From Artemisia argyi (taxonomy: Eukaryota > Streptophyta > Magnoliopsida > Asterales > Asteraceae): a DNA stretch of 64,000 bases. A model generated the notes under the pieces. The model had not been told where the DNA came from. It saw only the letters and a list, made by a program, of their open reading frames with translations, and ran no database searches. Within the stretch, counting starts at the first letter, position 1. Each line of letters starts with the position of its first letter. Where the stretch lies: NCBI GenBank assembly GCA_030686995.1, contig CM060684.1:5663897-5727896 (forward strand), in the 5' to 3' direction. Positions 44,447 through 55,776 of the stretch are shown here, one piece after another. The position numbers and the translations under genes were made by a program.

Positions 44447-46442
44447 GAGGGTAGAGAGTCATAACGCCCAAACCACGTTATTCCTATGTGGCCATTTTAA
44501 AACGCACGTTATTGCGTTAGTATCATTTTCAGGTTGTAGGCGTTGGCCTTGCATTATAACGCAAGTTGGTTGTGTAACGTACGTTACAACGTGATACAAG
44601 GACCATAAATAAAATAAAAATTCAAAACAACCCCAACGTAAAATAGCAACGACTAGTTTTCAAAAAAAAATATTATATATAACGGCTAGTTTATTTAATA
44701 ACTTGTTATTATTTTTTTTTCAAAAAACCCACCTATATAAACCCATCTAATCTAACCCTTTTACAAACACAAAAATAAAACCATCTTTATATCCCACTAA
44801 AACTCTTTCTCAATGGATCCACATAATCCAACTTACGCCGCACATGTGAGCCTTTTCGATATCAAAGATGAAGCAGACGCTTTAGCAATCTTTTCCGCTT
44901 ATGAGTACACGAGAATAGAAGAAGAAGAAGCCGAATCATCTCTGCAGTTGACCCGTAACCCAATTTCCCGTGAACATGAGATTGCAGAGGAGCGTTTGAA
45001 GGCCGACTACTTTAATGAAAATTGTAAGTATCCTCTTAGAGACTTTCGTAGAAGATTTCATATGAGCCGGGAACTATTTCTTCAAATAGTTTCCGTTATT
45101 GAATCATATACTTCCGATCCTCTTCGGGATAATTTTGCATACTTTTCCCAAGCACCCGATGCTACTGGTCGGATGAGTATTAGTGTTTTAATGAAATGCA
45201 CTATGGCCATACGCCAATTGGCATATGGCAACTCACCAGATGCGTTTGATGAGTATTTGCAAATGAGTGCACGTACCGGAGTGATTGTCTAGATAATTTC
45301 AATAAGTGCATTATTGATTTATTTAAGGGAGAGTTTTTAAGAAAACCAAATATGCATGACGTTCAAAAACTATATGCAAAACATGAGAAGGAACATAGTT
45401 TTTTGGGAATGCTTGGTAGCATCGACTGTATGCATTGGCAATGGACAAATTGTCTGGTGTCATGGCAAGGGCAATATGTTAGTGGTCATAAAAAAATACC
45501 CTACTATATTGCTTGAAGCTGTTGCGTCGCAGTATTTGTGGATTTGGCACGCATTTTTTGGTGTAGCGGATGCGAATAATGATATCAATGTTTTAGATAA
45601 TTCGCCGTTGTTTGATGATTTGCTGAATGATGATTCCCCTGTAGCCCCATTTGAGGTAAATGGACTTGTGTTTGAAAAAGGGTACTACTTAGCCGATGGG
45701 ATTTACCAACAGTGGGCTACTTTCGTCAAATCATTCACGAATACCGTTGATGATAAACACACTTTATTTAAACGGCGTCAAGAGGCAGCACGAAAGAATA
45801 TTGAACGTGCTTTTGGTGTTCTCCAAGGACGATGGGGAATAATACAACAACCAGCGCATGCTTACCAGGTTACCAAGATAAGTAGAATCATGTATTCTTG
45901 CATCATATTGCATAACATGATTCTAAAAGATAAAAAATTTCATGTAAGTGAATACAAAGAAATTTTCCGGGATCCGGCTAGACAAATGCAAGACAGGTGG
46001 ATTGATAGATGTGATAGGCGTCGTCAAAAGGCAAAAGAAATCCGTGACAAAGATGTTCATGTTAGTCTCCAACTCAATCTTATGGAGCATATTTGGCGTA
46101 ACCGTGAGGATTTTGATGAAGAAGATGACGAGTAGTTTTACTTATTTACTTATCGTATTGTTCGATTCATATTTTAATTCGTACTTTTATTATGTTGTTT
46201 TTTTTAATTGTAATGTTTTTATTTTGTATTGTAATGTTTAAGTTTTATTAATAAAATGTTTGAATGTTTAATAAATGAATTTGTTGAGGGTAGTGGAATT
46301 TGTAAATTTGTAAAAAGTGGTGTTATTTGGTGTTATGATTTCCTGGTGTTTTTTGGTGTTATTTTATTTGGTGCTGAGATGATGTGACGCTGACGTGGCG
46401 TGATGTTATTTCATAACTTAAGTTATGACTCCCTATATGCTC
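44447..46442 (+). mobile_element. PIF/Harbinger element, about 1996 bp
   Basis: TTA duplication at 44444-44446 and 46443-46445, supported by the empty site in copy A. Ends share TAGAGAGTCATAAC / TAGGGAGTCATAAC in inverted orientation. It encodes a broken transposase (44813-46135). No second Myb-like ORF was seen. Confidence 0.85.
44813..46135 (+). pseudogene. Harbinger transposase, full length but frameshifted
   Basis: Plant ALP1/HARBI1-like DDE transposase. The first open part (44813-45292) has HEIAEERLKADYFNENCKYP, RRRFHMSRELFLQIV and AIRQLAYGNSPDAFDEYLQM. The frame shifts near 45280; the next 200 bp read SDCLDNFNKCIIDLFKGEFL, FLGMLGSIDCMHWQW (first catalytic Asp) in a second frame. A second shift near 45480-45500 leads to the last open part, to 46135, with DANNDINVLDNSPLF (second Asp), GYYLADGIYQQWA, NIERAFGVLQGRW (third acid) and an acidic end. 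All catalytic residues are present but split over frames, so inactive unless the shifts are sequencing errors. Confidence 0.88.
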
Positions 46443-46490
46443 TTAAAAAAAAGTAATTTCATTAATGATTTAAAGACAATTTAGATGAAG

Positions 46491-46831
46491 GAAATTTTGT
46501 GCAAGACCTTTTGGAAATTCTTTATGCAACACCTTTCTGAAAATCATATATTCGTCCCTGGCGGTATGAACAACTTAAGGTCATACACGGGCTAATATAA
46601 TAGAAATAATCTCCGATATCTGGGGAAAAAGGATTTCATCATACCAAACGTTTTGTAGTGAATAGTACGTATGCGGCCTGTCAACTTAATACTAGTTTTC
46701 ATTCCAACAATTATGTAGGTTCGGATATGTAATTATCTGACAATGAAGGCATGTAGCAGACTATGGTCTAGGGCAGTATGCAAGTATGGTGCAATTAAGA
46801 GTGACCATGTAAGAGCACACGGTACTATAAC
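46491..46831. other. No gene seen
   Basis: Intergenic sequence between the copy B repeat and the hAT-like MITE; nothing recognisable. Confidence 0.4.
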
Positions 46832-47609
46832 CAATGTTCTGAAAGGCTCAAGGCGCACTAAAGCGCAACGGGGGTCAAAGAGCCTCGAGTCGAGGCGCAA
46901 ACCAAGGCGCGGGATTCATAAATGTGAGGCGCACTATACATTTATTTATTTTATAACATATATGACAACTTATGCAGCTTAAATAACACAAAAATATCAA
47001 TATTCAATGCATAATGCCACTTAATAGTTATTACATCTCACAAAGGTTGCATTTAAACCCAAAATATTAAGCAAGCAACATATCAGAATCTATGAACTAC
47101 CCTAAATTTCTAAATATACATTACAATATATGTGTTTATGACTTATAAAATTTAACAAATTATCATGTATCAAACTATCAACTATCAACAACAAAAAATC
47201 TATATTTGTTTGGTAACACTTAACACTAAAGAAACAATATTTGTATCTGTTAATAAGCTACTATTTTTAGACATTAGATTATAAAAAAAAAACATTGTTC
47301 TTTGTTGATTGTGTGTTTTAGTTATTTTCTAAAATATTAGGGTTATTAGATACTTTATAACTTAAAGGGCCAAATGTATATAACATGTAAGCCCAAAATG
47401 TATCTTACTATTAAGAAAAAGACGAAAACAACGTTACATCTTCTAGGCGCACAAATCCCCAAGACACTAAAGCGCAAAAATCCCCAAGGTGCTGCGATTT
47501 ATACGGGATTCATGCATGTCGTGAGGCGCGATCTAAAAAAATCCCAAAAGCTAGAGCCTCGTGGGATTTAGGGAGTAGGCGCGCCTTAGGCGCGATTTTT
47601 AAAACTTTG
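46832..47609. mobile_element. hAT-like MITE, 778 bp (GGCGCG-rich)
   Basis: Exact 8-bp target duplication ACTATAAC at 46824-46831 and 47610-47617. Ends CAATGTTCTGAAAGGC and, inverted, CAAAGTTTTAAAAATC are similar. Both subterminal zones (46850-46935, 47450-47600) carry AAGGCGC, GAGGCGC and TAAAGCGCAA words; the centre is plain AT-rich DNA. Confidence 0.8.
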
Positions 47610-47617
47610 ACTATAAC

Positions 47618-48300
47618 ACCATAACATTGAAAATGTGTTGTCACCTCAGCGTCACATCAACTTTAACACAATAACACCAACACACCATAACACCACTGGT
47701 ATCATAACACCAAAATAACACCACCTTTTTCCACCACCCCTTTATTTTCATAAAATCCCCCAAACATTTCATTCATTAATACAAACTAACTTCATTTCAT
47801 ACATAATTTAAAAATTCTAATTACAAATTTAAAATAACATGCGAACTAAAAAAAACATGCCAAAAAAAAAAAAAAAGCCGCCCCAGTGACTAAATTAATT
47901 TCATTCATTCATAAGAAAAACTACATTTGGGCTAAATATATATGTAATTATTATTATTTTTAAAAATCAATTGTGCAATTCGGGTAATTCGGGTCAACCC
48001 GAAACCAAACCGAATTCAAATTCGGTTTTCCGTTCGGTTCGATTTTTGGTTTGAAAGAGAAAATTTTAACCTAATTAGCCGAACCGAACAACCCGATAAC
48101 CGAACCGATCAACACCCCTGCGTAAGTTGGTAATACTAATGTTGGGCTTAATAATCACCATGAACCCAAATACAGGTTACATCATCAAGGCCATTACTAA
48201 ATCTATCACATTACTACATGAACTAAAAAACGAAAAAAATATTTCAGAAACTTATCCAAACGAATGATCAAAAAAGTATCTCTAGGAACTTCGGGACTCA
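47618..48300. other. No gene; MITE remnants
   Basis: 47618-47715 is rich in AACACCA words that mirror GGTGTTATTTTGGTG text inside the Harbinger element at 46310-46380, so it may be a Harbinger-derived end. About 47975-48120 is rich in CCGAACCGAA / TTCGGTTT words and ends ATCAACACCCCTG, which looks like a hAT right end (inverted CAGGGGTGTTGAT); its left end was not found. Confidence 0.4.
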
Positions 48301-48323
48301 TCAGGACACACTCCAAATTCCAT

Positions 48324-48331
48324 TATATAAA
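48324..48331 (+). promoter_or_regulatory. TATA box of the small HSP gene
   Basis: TATATAAA, 52 bp upstream of the ATG at 48383. No clear heat-shock element (GAAnnTTCnnGAA) was recognised just upstream. Confidence 0.5.
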
Positions 48332-48382
48332 CCACTCAATCACACCTCAAAAACATCTATAAACCAATCAAAGCTTAAAAAA

Positions 48383-48517
48383 ATGTCGATCATCCCAAAT
48401 TTCTTCAACAACAAAAACCACCGTCGCTCAAACATCTTCGACCCATTTTCGCTCGACTTGTGGGACCCATTCGACGGCTTCCCATTCACCCAGATAACCC
48501 CCATGTTGGAATTATAA
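48383..48517 (+). pseudogene. Class I small heat-shock protein, cut by an LTR element
   Basis: Cytosolic small HSP (17-18 kDa class, ATP-independent chaperone). The N-terminus is unmistakable: [19 protein letters not shown] then [16 protein letters not shown]. After 40 codons (48503) the sequence runs into a copia LTR, which adds a few foreign codons and a stop at 48517. The alpha-crystallin domain is not in the window and may lie beyond the nested retrotransposons. A TATA box and the start are intact, so the insertion killed an otherwise normal-looking gene. Confidence 0.85.
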
Positions 48518-49294
48518 TATCATGACAATCATAAAAAATAAACCAAACACATCAAGTGAGCATAGCGGAAGCAATTACAAGATCATACAATATGTAATTA
48601 ATTAATAAAATATAAAAGTAAACATACCTTTGTGATTCTAACCCGAACAAGAATCAAATGCAATCTTCAAATCAAGAACTCTAATTAGGGTTTATGTGGA
48701 TTATAAGAATTACCCCTTACCTCTTTTGTAATTCAATCCAAGATACAATCAATAGTGTGATTGTATCACGTTCTTGTACACACGTACTAATTCAAGTAAA
48801 AGATTATGCAAGTAATTTAAACACAAAACTATTTTGAGCTTCACTAAAATCGAATCTCTTTATAAAATGTTTAGATGGATCGATTATTTGAACGAGAAAA
48901 GAAAGAGAGAAAAAACACCAAGAACTATATGTACAAGTTGTAGGAAACAATGAATCCTTGGGTTTGTTTATATACTAGTGACAACTTGGAGTCCAAGGCA
49001 TTGAGGAGGTGGAATCCCCCTTATGGCCGATCGGTTATGGACATCCCTAAGGGATTCTGGAACCTTCTTGACATTTCAATTTTTCACAAGTATTACTTTC
49101 CTTTTCTTCGTCTAACGGTCGTTAGTCATTCTCCATTAAATACTAACGGTCGTTACTCGTTTTGTGTTTATTAATAATTATATCTAACATTTATAAATAA
49201 TTATTCATTTACTCTTCATACGTAAAGTGTGCAATCTCGTGATCTCGAGTTCGATCCTAACACACAACTATTAATTTATGTTCATAAACTAACA
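48504..49294 (-). mobile_element. Copia-1 LTR, 791 bp, inserted in the small HSP gene
   Basis: Begins TGTTGGAATTATAAT and ends CATAAACTAACA on the plus strand (TG...CA borders). Immediately to the right is GCTCCCACTTGGACATATCT, the inverted copia polypurine tract (AGTGGGAG), so this is the 3' LTR of a minus-strand element. The host 5-bp sequence on the left is CCCCA (48499-48503); the other copy of the duplication must lie outside the window. Confidence 0.8.
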
Positions 49295-50366
49295 GCTCCC
49301 ACTTGGACATATCTTAATAGTGTGATCACATCGGTTAGCGTCTTGCAACACGCCAATGCCTCTAGTACGATCTCGAGTAAGGCTCTTGGAAAAACCTTTT
49401 AATGTTTTCTCATTATTATTATCCTTTTGTTTATAATACCACGTTAATAAGGATATGGATCAAAGTCATTCCTTAATTAACCATTCTGTTTCTCATTGTT
49501 TGTGATTGATCAAGATTACCAAATCATCTGAACATATTCAGGGAAGATCTTGGGCATGGCCATGCAAACATCTTGACAACCCTACGAGGGGCCCAGCAGT
49601 ATTAAACTCCAAAAAATAATTTGAAGGAACAAATTTTATCTTGACTACAAGCAAAACCCACAAACTTTGTAACACTTCCGAAAACAACCCTTATGACTAC
49701 CAGTTACGTATAGCGTTAAGTTGTTCCACAAAAATGTACTACATTTATGACACTTATCTTGCATCTCAAGTCTGAGGATAACTTCTCATGATTTACTTAA
49801 TGACAAGATCCATAAAGTAACATCATGTAGTTGAGATAAGTCTTATATTCGGTATCATTGAATATCATCTGAAATGGCATGACTACGCATCAATATACTT
49901 TAAGTATATTATACCAACCTTCAGATTTGTCTTGATTTAATAATATTCTCATATTATTAACTGACAACGGACAATTTAGAATAACATTTATTCATGGATT
50001 AAACATGCAAAAACAAGATACAATATATTATAAATTAAACATACCATGTATTTAAATTTATTATAATAATTGTTTAACATCTCTTATCCAAATACTAAAT
50101 AGATCAATGCATGATAACTTTTGTTGATGAATAATGTCTCAAGTAATGACATTTATACTTGTTGACAAGACATAAATCATCCAAATTTGATCTATCGAAA
50201 TTTAAAGAATACTTATTTCAAGAATTCAACTATTGAAGTTCTTATATGTGCATACTCAACAATTTTGATTATGCCATATAATATTTCATAAAATGTGTGA
50301 CATCCTTAACCACCAATTTATGATAATCAAACTTCCAAACATTTTAAAGTTTAAAGTATTCTTATT
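49295..50366 (-). mobile_element. Copia-1 internal 3' non-coding region
   Basis: Follows the polypurine tract and contains no open pol frame. Stops at 50366 where Copia-2 begins. The coding part of Copia-1 is presumably beyond the window, on the far side of the nested insertions. Confidence 0.55.
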
Positions 50367-50848
50367 TGTTGGATCGTGAACACCTTGAACTTGTGTTGAT
50401 AATGATACTTTGAGTGATATCACTAAGTATGCGGAATCTACTTAATGATACTTAGAAGATTAATTGTAAGTAAAACAGATTAATGTGTGAACAATGAATA
50501 TAACAAAACAACTAGCTCCAATATTATTAATAATAATAATACGAGTGATCTGAGATATCACTAGGGTTACACCTTGAAGCTCTAAGAAAACGTATATCTA
50601 AGTTATCATCTAGGATCTCCTTTTATAGAACAAGGAGTCCTCTTGTACAAGATAAGTATAATACTAATAGAATAAGATATACACAAAATCTTTTCTATGT
50701 TTATCAATACGCGTTTCTCTAACAGCTAACAAGTGAGCAGTGGTAATATTTGTTCTTGCAGTGGTAATGAGTTTCCACTGCAAGTACAATCTTCTTGCAG
50801 TTGTAACTTCTTCACTCACCGTGGTAACTGATAGAATAATTCCCAACA
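50367..50848 (-). mobile_element. Copia-2 3' LTR, 482 bp
   Basis: Plus-strand borders TGTTGGATCGTGAACACC and AATAATTCCCAACA, then ATCCTCCCCTAAAC (inverted polypurine tract AGGGGAGGAT). The element is on the minus strand. Left host 5-mer TTATT (50362-50366). Contains several copies of GCAGTGGTAA(C/T). Confidence 0.82.
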
Positions 50849-51971
50849 ATCCTCCCCTAAACTTATGATTTATTAGTAAATCAATAAGTTTCTTCAAGTA
50901 TACAATAAACCTGAGGATATGGGAATTCTTCCAAACACTTATCTTGTTTTTTCTTGATCCTTTATCAGCTCTTGCATATTGATCTTTAATCTTCTGAATC
51001 AAAGATCTAACCTTCTCATTATCTGCATACACTCTTAACTTTGACTTTCTGAGAGCAAACCATGCTGAAGACAAACCTCCCCTAAATCTGATCATTATTA
51101 TCAAAATTTTGTATCCTCCCCTGTTTGGGAGAATCTCCATCAATAAGTAGCATAATCAGACAAAATTCAGAAGTCCTTCCATCAATAGGTATCCACCTGT
51201 TAAGAGAATGGGGTACACAGTTCCATCAATTCCTTTTGGTAACATACTACCTTCAGCACTTCCAGATGTATTACCTTCTGGGAGAGGTGCATCATAAGGC
51301 ATAGAAACTGCATAACCTATGTCTAATTCGTGAGAGTCAGACACATGAAGTGTTGCCAAAGAAAAAATTTACACTGTCAGTGGTAACTGTGAACCTGCAG
51401 TGGTAAAAATCAAAAGAGTTTTTCAAAGAGCAATGAGAAGTAAAACGTGTAAAATTTTATGCTCTAATTATAGTTTTTAGCAAACTATCAGCTATCAACG
51501 GATTTGAGATGTCTTTACCATGAGCCGTTTGCTATGGACTAGCCAACTCTTGATCACAAAGATGTATGGTGAGTTGATAACCTAGTTTTTGGTAAACTAT
51601 CAACCATGAACGGATTTGATGTGTCTTTACCTGTAGCCGTTTGCTCAGGACTAGTTGATTCTTATGTGGATTAGACATGGTGAATCAATAACCATTTGTT
51701 ATGTGTCCTAAGATACACATCTTATAACTCCATTCAAAGTAACCATCCAATCTTAACCAAAAATAGTAAACCCAAGTTACTATTTATACATTTATTGCTC
51801 CAAAGGCAACTTGATATCTTCCATAATAACTTCTTCAACCTACCAAAACGGATGGAAGTAAATAATCTTCATTAATTAGCCATAAACCTTGACTTTGCAT
51901 ATAAATAGGGATCAAAAACCTTTATCTTTCATCAACAACATCCCTCAAGAAACATAATCCCATACATCATC
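50849..51971 (-). mobile_element. Copia-2 3' non-coding region
   Basis: Between the LTR and the antisense ORF. Minus-strand frames at 50664-51143 and 51156-51359 are open but match no family I know. Near-duplicate phrases about 51481-51545 and 51590-51660 (AAACTATCAxCxATxAACGG...TGTCTTTACC) form a degenerate tandem pair of about 105 bp. Confidence 0.5.
51900..51907 (+). promoter_or_regulatory. TATA box of the antisense ORF
   Basis: TATAAATA in GCATATAAATAGGG, about 72 bp before the ATG at 51972 on the plus strand. Together with the ORF and the AATAAA at 52458 it forms a gene-like unit. Confidence 0.5.
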
Positions 51972-52364
51972 ATGAGTTGGTTTCCACTCATCTATATCTC
52001 CTCGGATGATTCTTCAGATGAAGCAATCAGCTACTACTCAGATTCTGAGGAGCATTCTACTGGATGGAGTGGATACTTTCCACCAACAACTGCATCAGCT
52101 CCATCTGTTGATGTTGATTCAGAGAAAGATGATCCAACCTTCAACCTGTCTGAGGAACTGCCAAAAGCACTTACAACTGCCCTGAAAACTGCCATAAGCA
52201 ACATGAAGTGGCCAGAGTCATCAAAGTCTGCAAAAGATCTGAAACCTCCACCACAAGTGCTTGGTCTTGCATGTCCAAGGAAGCAACTATCCTTTGATGA
52301 GAAGAGGAACAAGCCAGCTAAGAGCAAGCATACATATGAGGGCAAAGGAAAGAAGCCTATGTAG
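51972..52364 (+). CDS. Antisense ORF inside Copia-2, 130 aa, unknown
   Basis: Opposite in direction to the host retroelement, between its RNase H and 3' LTR. The protein has an acidic Ser/Asp/Glu-rich N-terminus (YISSDDSSDEAISYYSDSEE), a middle possibly helical segment (LPKALTTALKTAISNMKWPE) and a basic C-terminus (RNKPAKSKHTYEGKGKKPM). No family recognised. A TATA box lies at 51900 and tandem AATAAA signals at 52458-52467, so it looks like a complete small transcription unit. Additional antisense ORFs are known in some plant LTR retrotransposons; a captured host gene piece is the alternative. Whether it is expressed cannot be judged here. Confidence 0.5.
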   Translation: MSWFPLIYISSDDSSDEAISYYSDSEEHSTGWSGYFPPTTASAPSVDVDSEKDDPTFNLSEELPKALTTALKTAISNMKWPESSKSAKDLKPPPQVLGLACPRKQLSFDEKRNKPAKSKHTYEGKGKKPM

Positions 52365-52457
52365 TGTCTGAAGATCTTAGGTTGTTAGGTTGTATGTTAT
52401 AGACATGTGTTTTGAAGTAGTCTTTGAAAAGAATGTACTCTGCAACCTTTGTTAAGC

Positions 52458-52467
52458 AATAAATAAA
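52458..52467 (+). terminator. Polyadenylation signal of the antisense ORF
   Basis: Overlapping AATAAATAAA about 94 bp after the antisense stop codon. Confidence 0.45.
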
Positions 52468-52476
52468 TGATCTTCT

Positions 52477-55400
52477 CTATTTCCTTGTTATCACTGTGAG
52501 AGCAAATCTTTCCACTGTGTGATGCATAGGTTCCACTGAGCCATAATCCAAGAGTTGATTCTGAAGCCAAAGGATCTGAGCACAACAACTAGCAGCTGCA
52601 ACATATTCTGCTTCAGTAGTTGAAGTAGCAACCATTGTCTGTTTCTTGCACTGCCATGACACCAATCTACATCCAAGGAATTGACATCCTCCTGTGGTTG
52701 ACCTTCTATCCAAGCTTGCACCAGCATAGTCAATATCTGAGTAGGTAATCAACTCCATAGGAGATTCCCTTGGATACCACAATCCCAGATTAGGATAAGT
52801 CTTCAAGTATCGAAAAATCTTTTCCACTGCAGTCATATGAGATGTCTTTGGAGTCACTTGAAATCTTGCACAAGCACACACAGCAAACATAATGTCTGGC
52901 CTTGATGAAGTAAGATACATCAAAGAGCCAATCATTGACCTGTAAGTATGCACATCCACATTTACACCACTAGCATTCTTCAATAATAAGTGAGTGGTCT
53001 TGTCAGCAGGGGTATTGGAAGATTTTGCATCAGTGAACTTGAACTTCTTAATAATCTCAGCCACATACTTGTCTTGACTAATAAAAATTCCTTCTTTACT
53101 CTGTTGAACTTGCAGCCCCAAAAAGAATGTGAGTTCCCCCATAGAACTCATTTGAAATTCATCTTTCATCAGCTTCTCAAACTCTTTACACATCTCTGGT
53201 TTAGTTGATCCAAAGATAATATCATCAACATATACTTGAACAAGTAGTATATCACCCTTATCTTTCTTGATAAACAAAGTTTGATCTATCTTGCCCCTAT
53301 GAAACCCATTATTCATTAAATAAGTAGCTAAGGTTTCATACCACTTCCTTGGAGCCTGATGTAGACCATAGAGAGCCTTGACTACTTTATAAACTTTGTT
53401 GGGGTGATGTGGATCTTCAAAGCCTGGAGGTTGAGCAACATATACCTCCTCATCAATAGTACCATAAAGAAAGGCACTCTTAACATCCATTTGATAGACA
53501 GTAAAGCCCATAAATGATGCATAAGCTAGAAATAGTCTAATAGCCTCAAGCCTTGCAACAGGAGCAAAAACTTCTTCATAATCAATACCCTCCTCTTGAG
53601 TGTATCCTTGAGCAACTAATCTAGCTTTGTTTCTGATGACAATGCCTCTTTCATCTTTCTTATTTCTGAACACCCATTTAGTACCAATCACTTTCATACC
53701 ATCAGGTAAGTCACAAAGAACCCAAACCTTTTGAAGCTTAAACTGCAATAGCTCTTCCTGCATAGCTTCAACCCAGCTTGATTCTCCTAAAGCCATAGAA
53801 ACATTTTTAGGCTCCATTTGTGATAGAAAGCAGAAGAATAAACATTCATTCTTGGTAATATGATTCTTGGACTCATAGACTTCACTTATGAACCCATGAA
53901 CATCTGTCATCCTTGTTTGCCTTCTTGTTTTCACACCTGAATTAATTTCACCAATAACATTCTTAATTGGATGAGCTTTATGAATTGTAGACTGTGATGT
54001 GTTAGGAATATCATATGATGATGGCATATTTGTGATTTCAACATCAGCAATTGGTGTCTCCTGAGCTATATTTTCTACAGCTGGACCTTCAGTGGAAACA
54101 TCATGTGTTGCAGTGGTAGTAGGATTACCACTGTCTTCAGGAATATCATCATGCAGAACATCAAAATTCACAAATTCATCTTCCGGACTAGTATTCTTTG
54201 AAGGTTGTGAAGGTTGTGAGTCTGCATTAGCATCAAAGTCCCAAATTGGCATAACAAATTGATCTTTGTCATCCTCATCATCTTGACAAGATTCATCATC
54301 ATCAATAAACTCTTCTGAATCTTCAAGATCAACATCACTTGAATCTGAAGCAATAGGAACATAATTCATGGTATTTGATAAAGTCTCAAGATCAAATAGC
54401 CATTCAGGTCCTGAACCTGCTATATTAGCTTTATTTTCAAGAAACTGAACATGCAAATTCTCTTCTATCTTTCTTGTTCTTAAGTTGTAGACTCTAAAAG
54501 CCTTACTAACCATGGAATAACCAATAAAGAAACCTTCATCTGCCTTTTCTTCAAACTTTCCCAAATGATCAATGGTATTCAAAATTGTGACATGACATCC
54601 AAATGGCTTCAAGAAATCCAAAAGTGGGGGTCTTCCTCTGAAAAGCTCATACGGTGTCTTGTTCTTTGACTTGACCACTAATACTCTATTTTGAATATAG
54701 CAAGCAGTGTTAACTGCTTCAGCCCAAAATGTCACTGGTAACTTTGAATCAGCAATCATAGTTCTTGCAGCCTCAATTAGTGTTCTATTTCTTCTTTCAG
54801 CAACACCATTTTGCTGAGGTGTTCTTGCAACACTAAATTCTCTTTTAATACCTTTGTCTCTGCAGAAGTCATCCATTACTCTATTCTTGAACTCTGTCCC
54901 ATTGTCACATCTGATGATCTTTATCTTCTTTTCAGTCTGATTTTCAACTTCAGTGATGAAAGTCTTGAGTATGTCAGTGGTTTCATCCTTGGTATTTAAG
55001 AAGAAAACCCATGTAAATCTGCTAAAATCATCAGTCACAACAAGGCAATACTTCTTCAAATTGATACTTCTAACAGAAGTAGGACCAAACAAGTCCATAT
55101 GTAGCATGTAGAGTGGATGATCAATAGTATTAACTGTCTTGGACTTGCATGAAGCTCTGTGTTGCTTTCCTTTAAGACAAGCAACACATGTTTGATCATT
55201 TTCAAATCTCTTCTGAGGTAATCCTATGACCAGACCATCTTTTACAATCTTATTGATAGTCTTGAAATTAACATGACCAAGTCTTCTGTGCCAAAGCATA
55301 GATTCATCCAGAGTGGCTTTTGCAAGTAAACAAGTAACATCATCCTTAGCCACTATCTTCTTCATGTCTATGCTATATAGATTACCTTTTCTAGGAATTT

Positions 55401-55776
55401 TAAGCAAAATGTCTTTTTCTTCAGGTAGCTTATAATCCTTAGATAAGATAAAGCATTCATCTTCTGAGAATAGAACTCTGTGTTTCTTGTCACACATTTG
55501 TGACACACTGAAGAGGTTGTACTTGAGTTCTGGTACATAGTATACATTCTCAAAGTCCAAGTTTCCAGCCTTGATAGTACCTTTGCCTGAAACTTTTCCA
55601 CCAATTCCTCCTCCAAAACTGACAGCTTGCCCATCAAGTGATTTGAAATTTGAAAGATAAGCCTTGTTGCCAGTCATAAGTCTGGAACATCCACTATCTG
55701 AATAACCTTGATCTTCTTTTGTCTTTGAATGTCCCTGCACACAATATAAAGGAATTAGTACCTTTTGGGGACCCAA
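52477..55776 (-). CDS. Copia-2 pol polyprotein (Tork-type), 1099 aa
   Basis: Retrotransposon polyprotein, open throughout. Order from the N-terminus: protease motif [19 protein letters not shown]-pre-integrase ([19 protein letters not shown]) with the integrase zinc site ([14 protein letters not shown]); integrase core ([48 protein letters not shown]); acidic linker; reverse transcriptase ([23 protein letters not shown], active site [19 protein letters not shown]); RNase H start ([32 protein letters not shown]). It ends about 15-20 residues after LLDYG with an unrelated tail, so the last 50-60 residues of RNase H are missing, exactly where the antisense unit begins. Gag overlaps at 55755-55776 in another frame, so pol is probably made by frameshift or is a decayed gag-pol fusion. 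Confidence 0.93.
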   Translation of the reverse strand: MGPQKVLIPLYCVQGHSKTKEDQGYSDSGCSRLMTGNKAYLSNFKSLDGQAVSFGGGIGGKVSGKGTIKAGNLDFENVYYVPELKYNLFSVSQMCDKKHRVLFSEDECFILSKDYKLPEEKDILLKIPRKGNLYSIDMKKIVAKDDVTCLLAKATLDESMLWHRRLGHVNFKTINKIVKDGLVIGLPQKRFENDQTCVACLKGKQHRASCKSKTVNTIDHPLYMLHMDLFGPTSVRSINLKKYCLVVTDDFSRFTWVFFLNTKDETTDILKTFITEVENQTEKKIKIIRCDNGTEFKNRVMDDFCRDKGIKREFSVARTPQQNGVAERRNRTLIEAARTMIADSKLPVTFWAEAVNTACYIQNRVLVVKSKNKTPYELFRGRPPLLDFLKPFGCHVTILNTIDHLGKFEEKADEGFFIGYSMVSKAFRVYNLRTRKIEENLHVQFLENKANIAGSGPEWLFDLETLSNTMNYVPIASDSSDVDLEDSEEFIDDDESCQDDEDDKDQFVMPIWDFDANADSQPSQPSKNTSPEDEFVNFDVLHDDIPEDSGNPTTTATHDVSTEGPAVENIAQETPIADVEITNMPSSYDIPNTSQSTIHKAHPIKNVIGEINSGVKTRRQTRMTDVHGFISEVYESKNHITKNECLFFCFLSQMEPKNVSMALGESSWVEAMQEELLQFKLQKVWVLCDLPDGMKVIGTKWVFRNKKDERGIVIRNKARLVAQGYTQEEGIDYEEVFAPVARLEAIRLFLAYASFMGFTVYQMDVKSAFLYGTIDEEVYVAQPPGFEDPHHPNKVYKVVKALYGLHQAPRKWYETLATYLMNNGFHRGKIDQTLFIKKDKGDILLVQVYVDDIIFGSTKPEMCKEFEKLMKDEFQMSSMGELTFFLGLQVQQSKEGIFISQDKYVAEIIKKFKFTDAKSSNTPADKTTHLLLKNASGVNVDVHTYRSMIGSLMYLTSSRPDIMFAVCACARFQVTPKTSHMTAVEKIFRYLKTYPNLGLWYPRESPMELITYSDIDYAGASLDRRSTTGGCQFLGCRLVSWQCKKQTMVATSTTEAEYVAAASCCAQILWLQNQLLDYGSVEPMHHTVERFALTVITRK

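Larger units (their letters stand above)
44317..46490 (+). repeat. Paralogous repeat, copy B (interrupted by a Harbinger)
   Basis: Matches copy A (40087-40460): GCAAGTGAAAGGTGTCTTTA to TATGACCCAACC, then after the 44447-46442 insertion TTAAAAAAAAGTAATTTCAT and ATTTAAAGACAATTTA. Copy A reads straight through the Harbinger site (GACCCAACTTTAAAAAAA). Confidence 0.8.

Noticed and set aside
48240..48330. Heat-shock elements in front of the small HSP
   Set aside because: Candidates such as AGGAACTTCGGG and TTTCAGAAAC do not have the 2-bp spacing of GAAnnTTC units.
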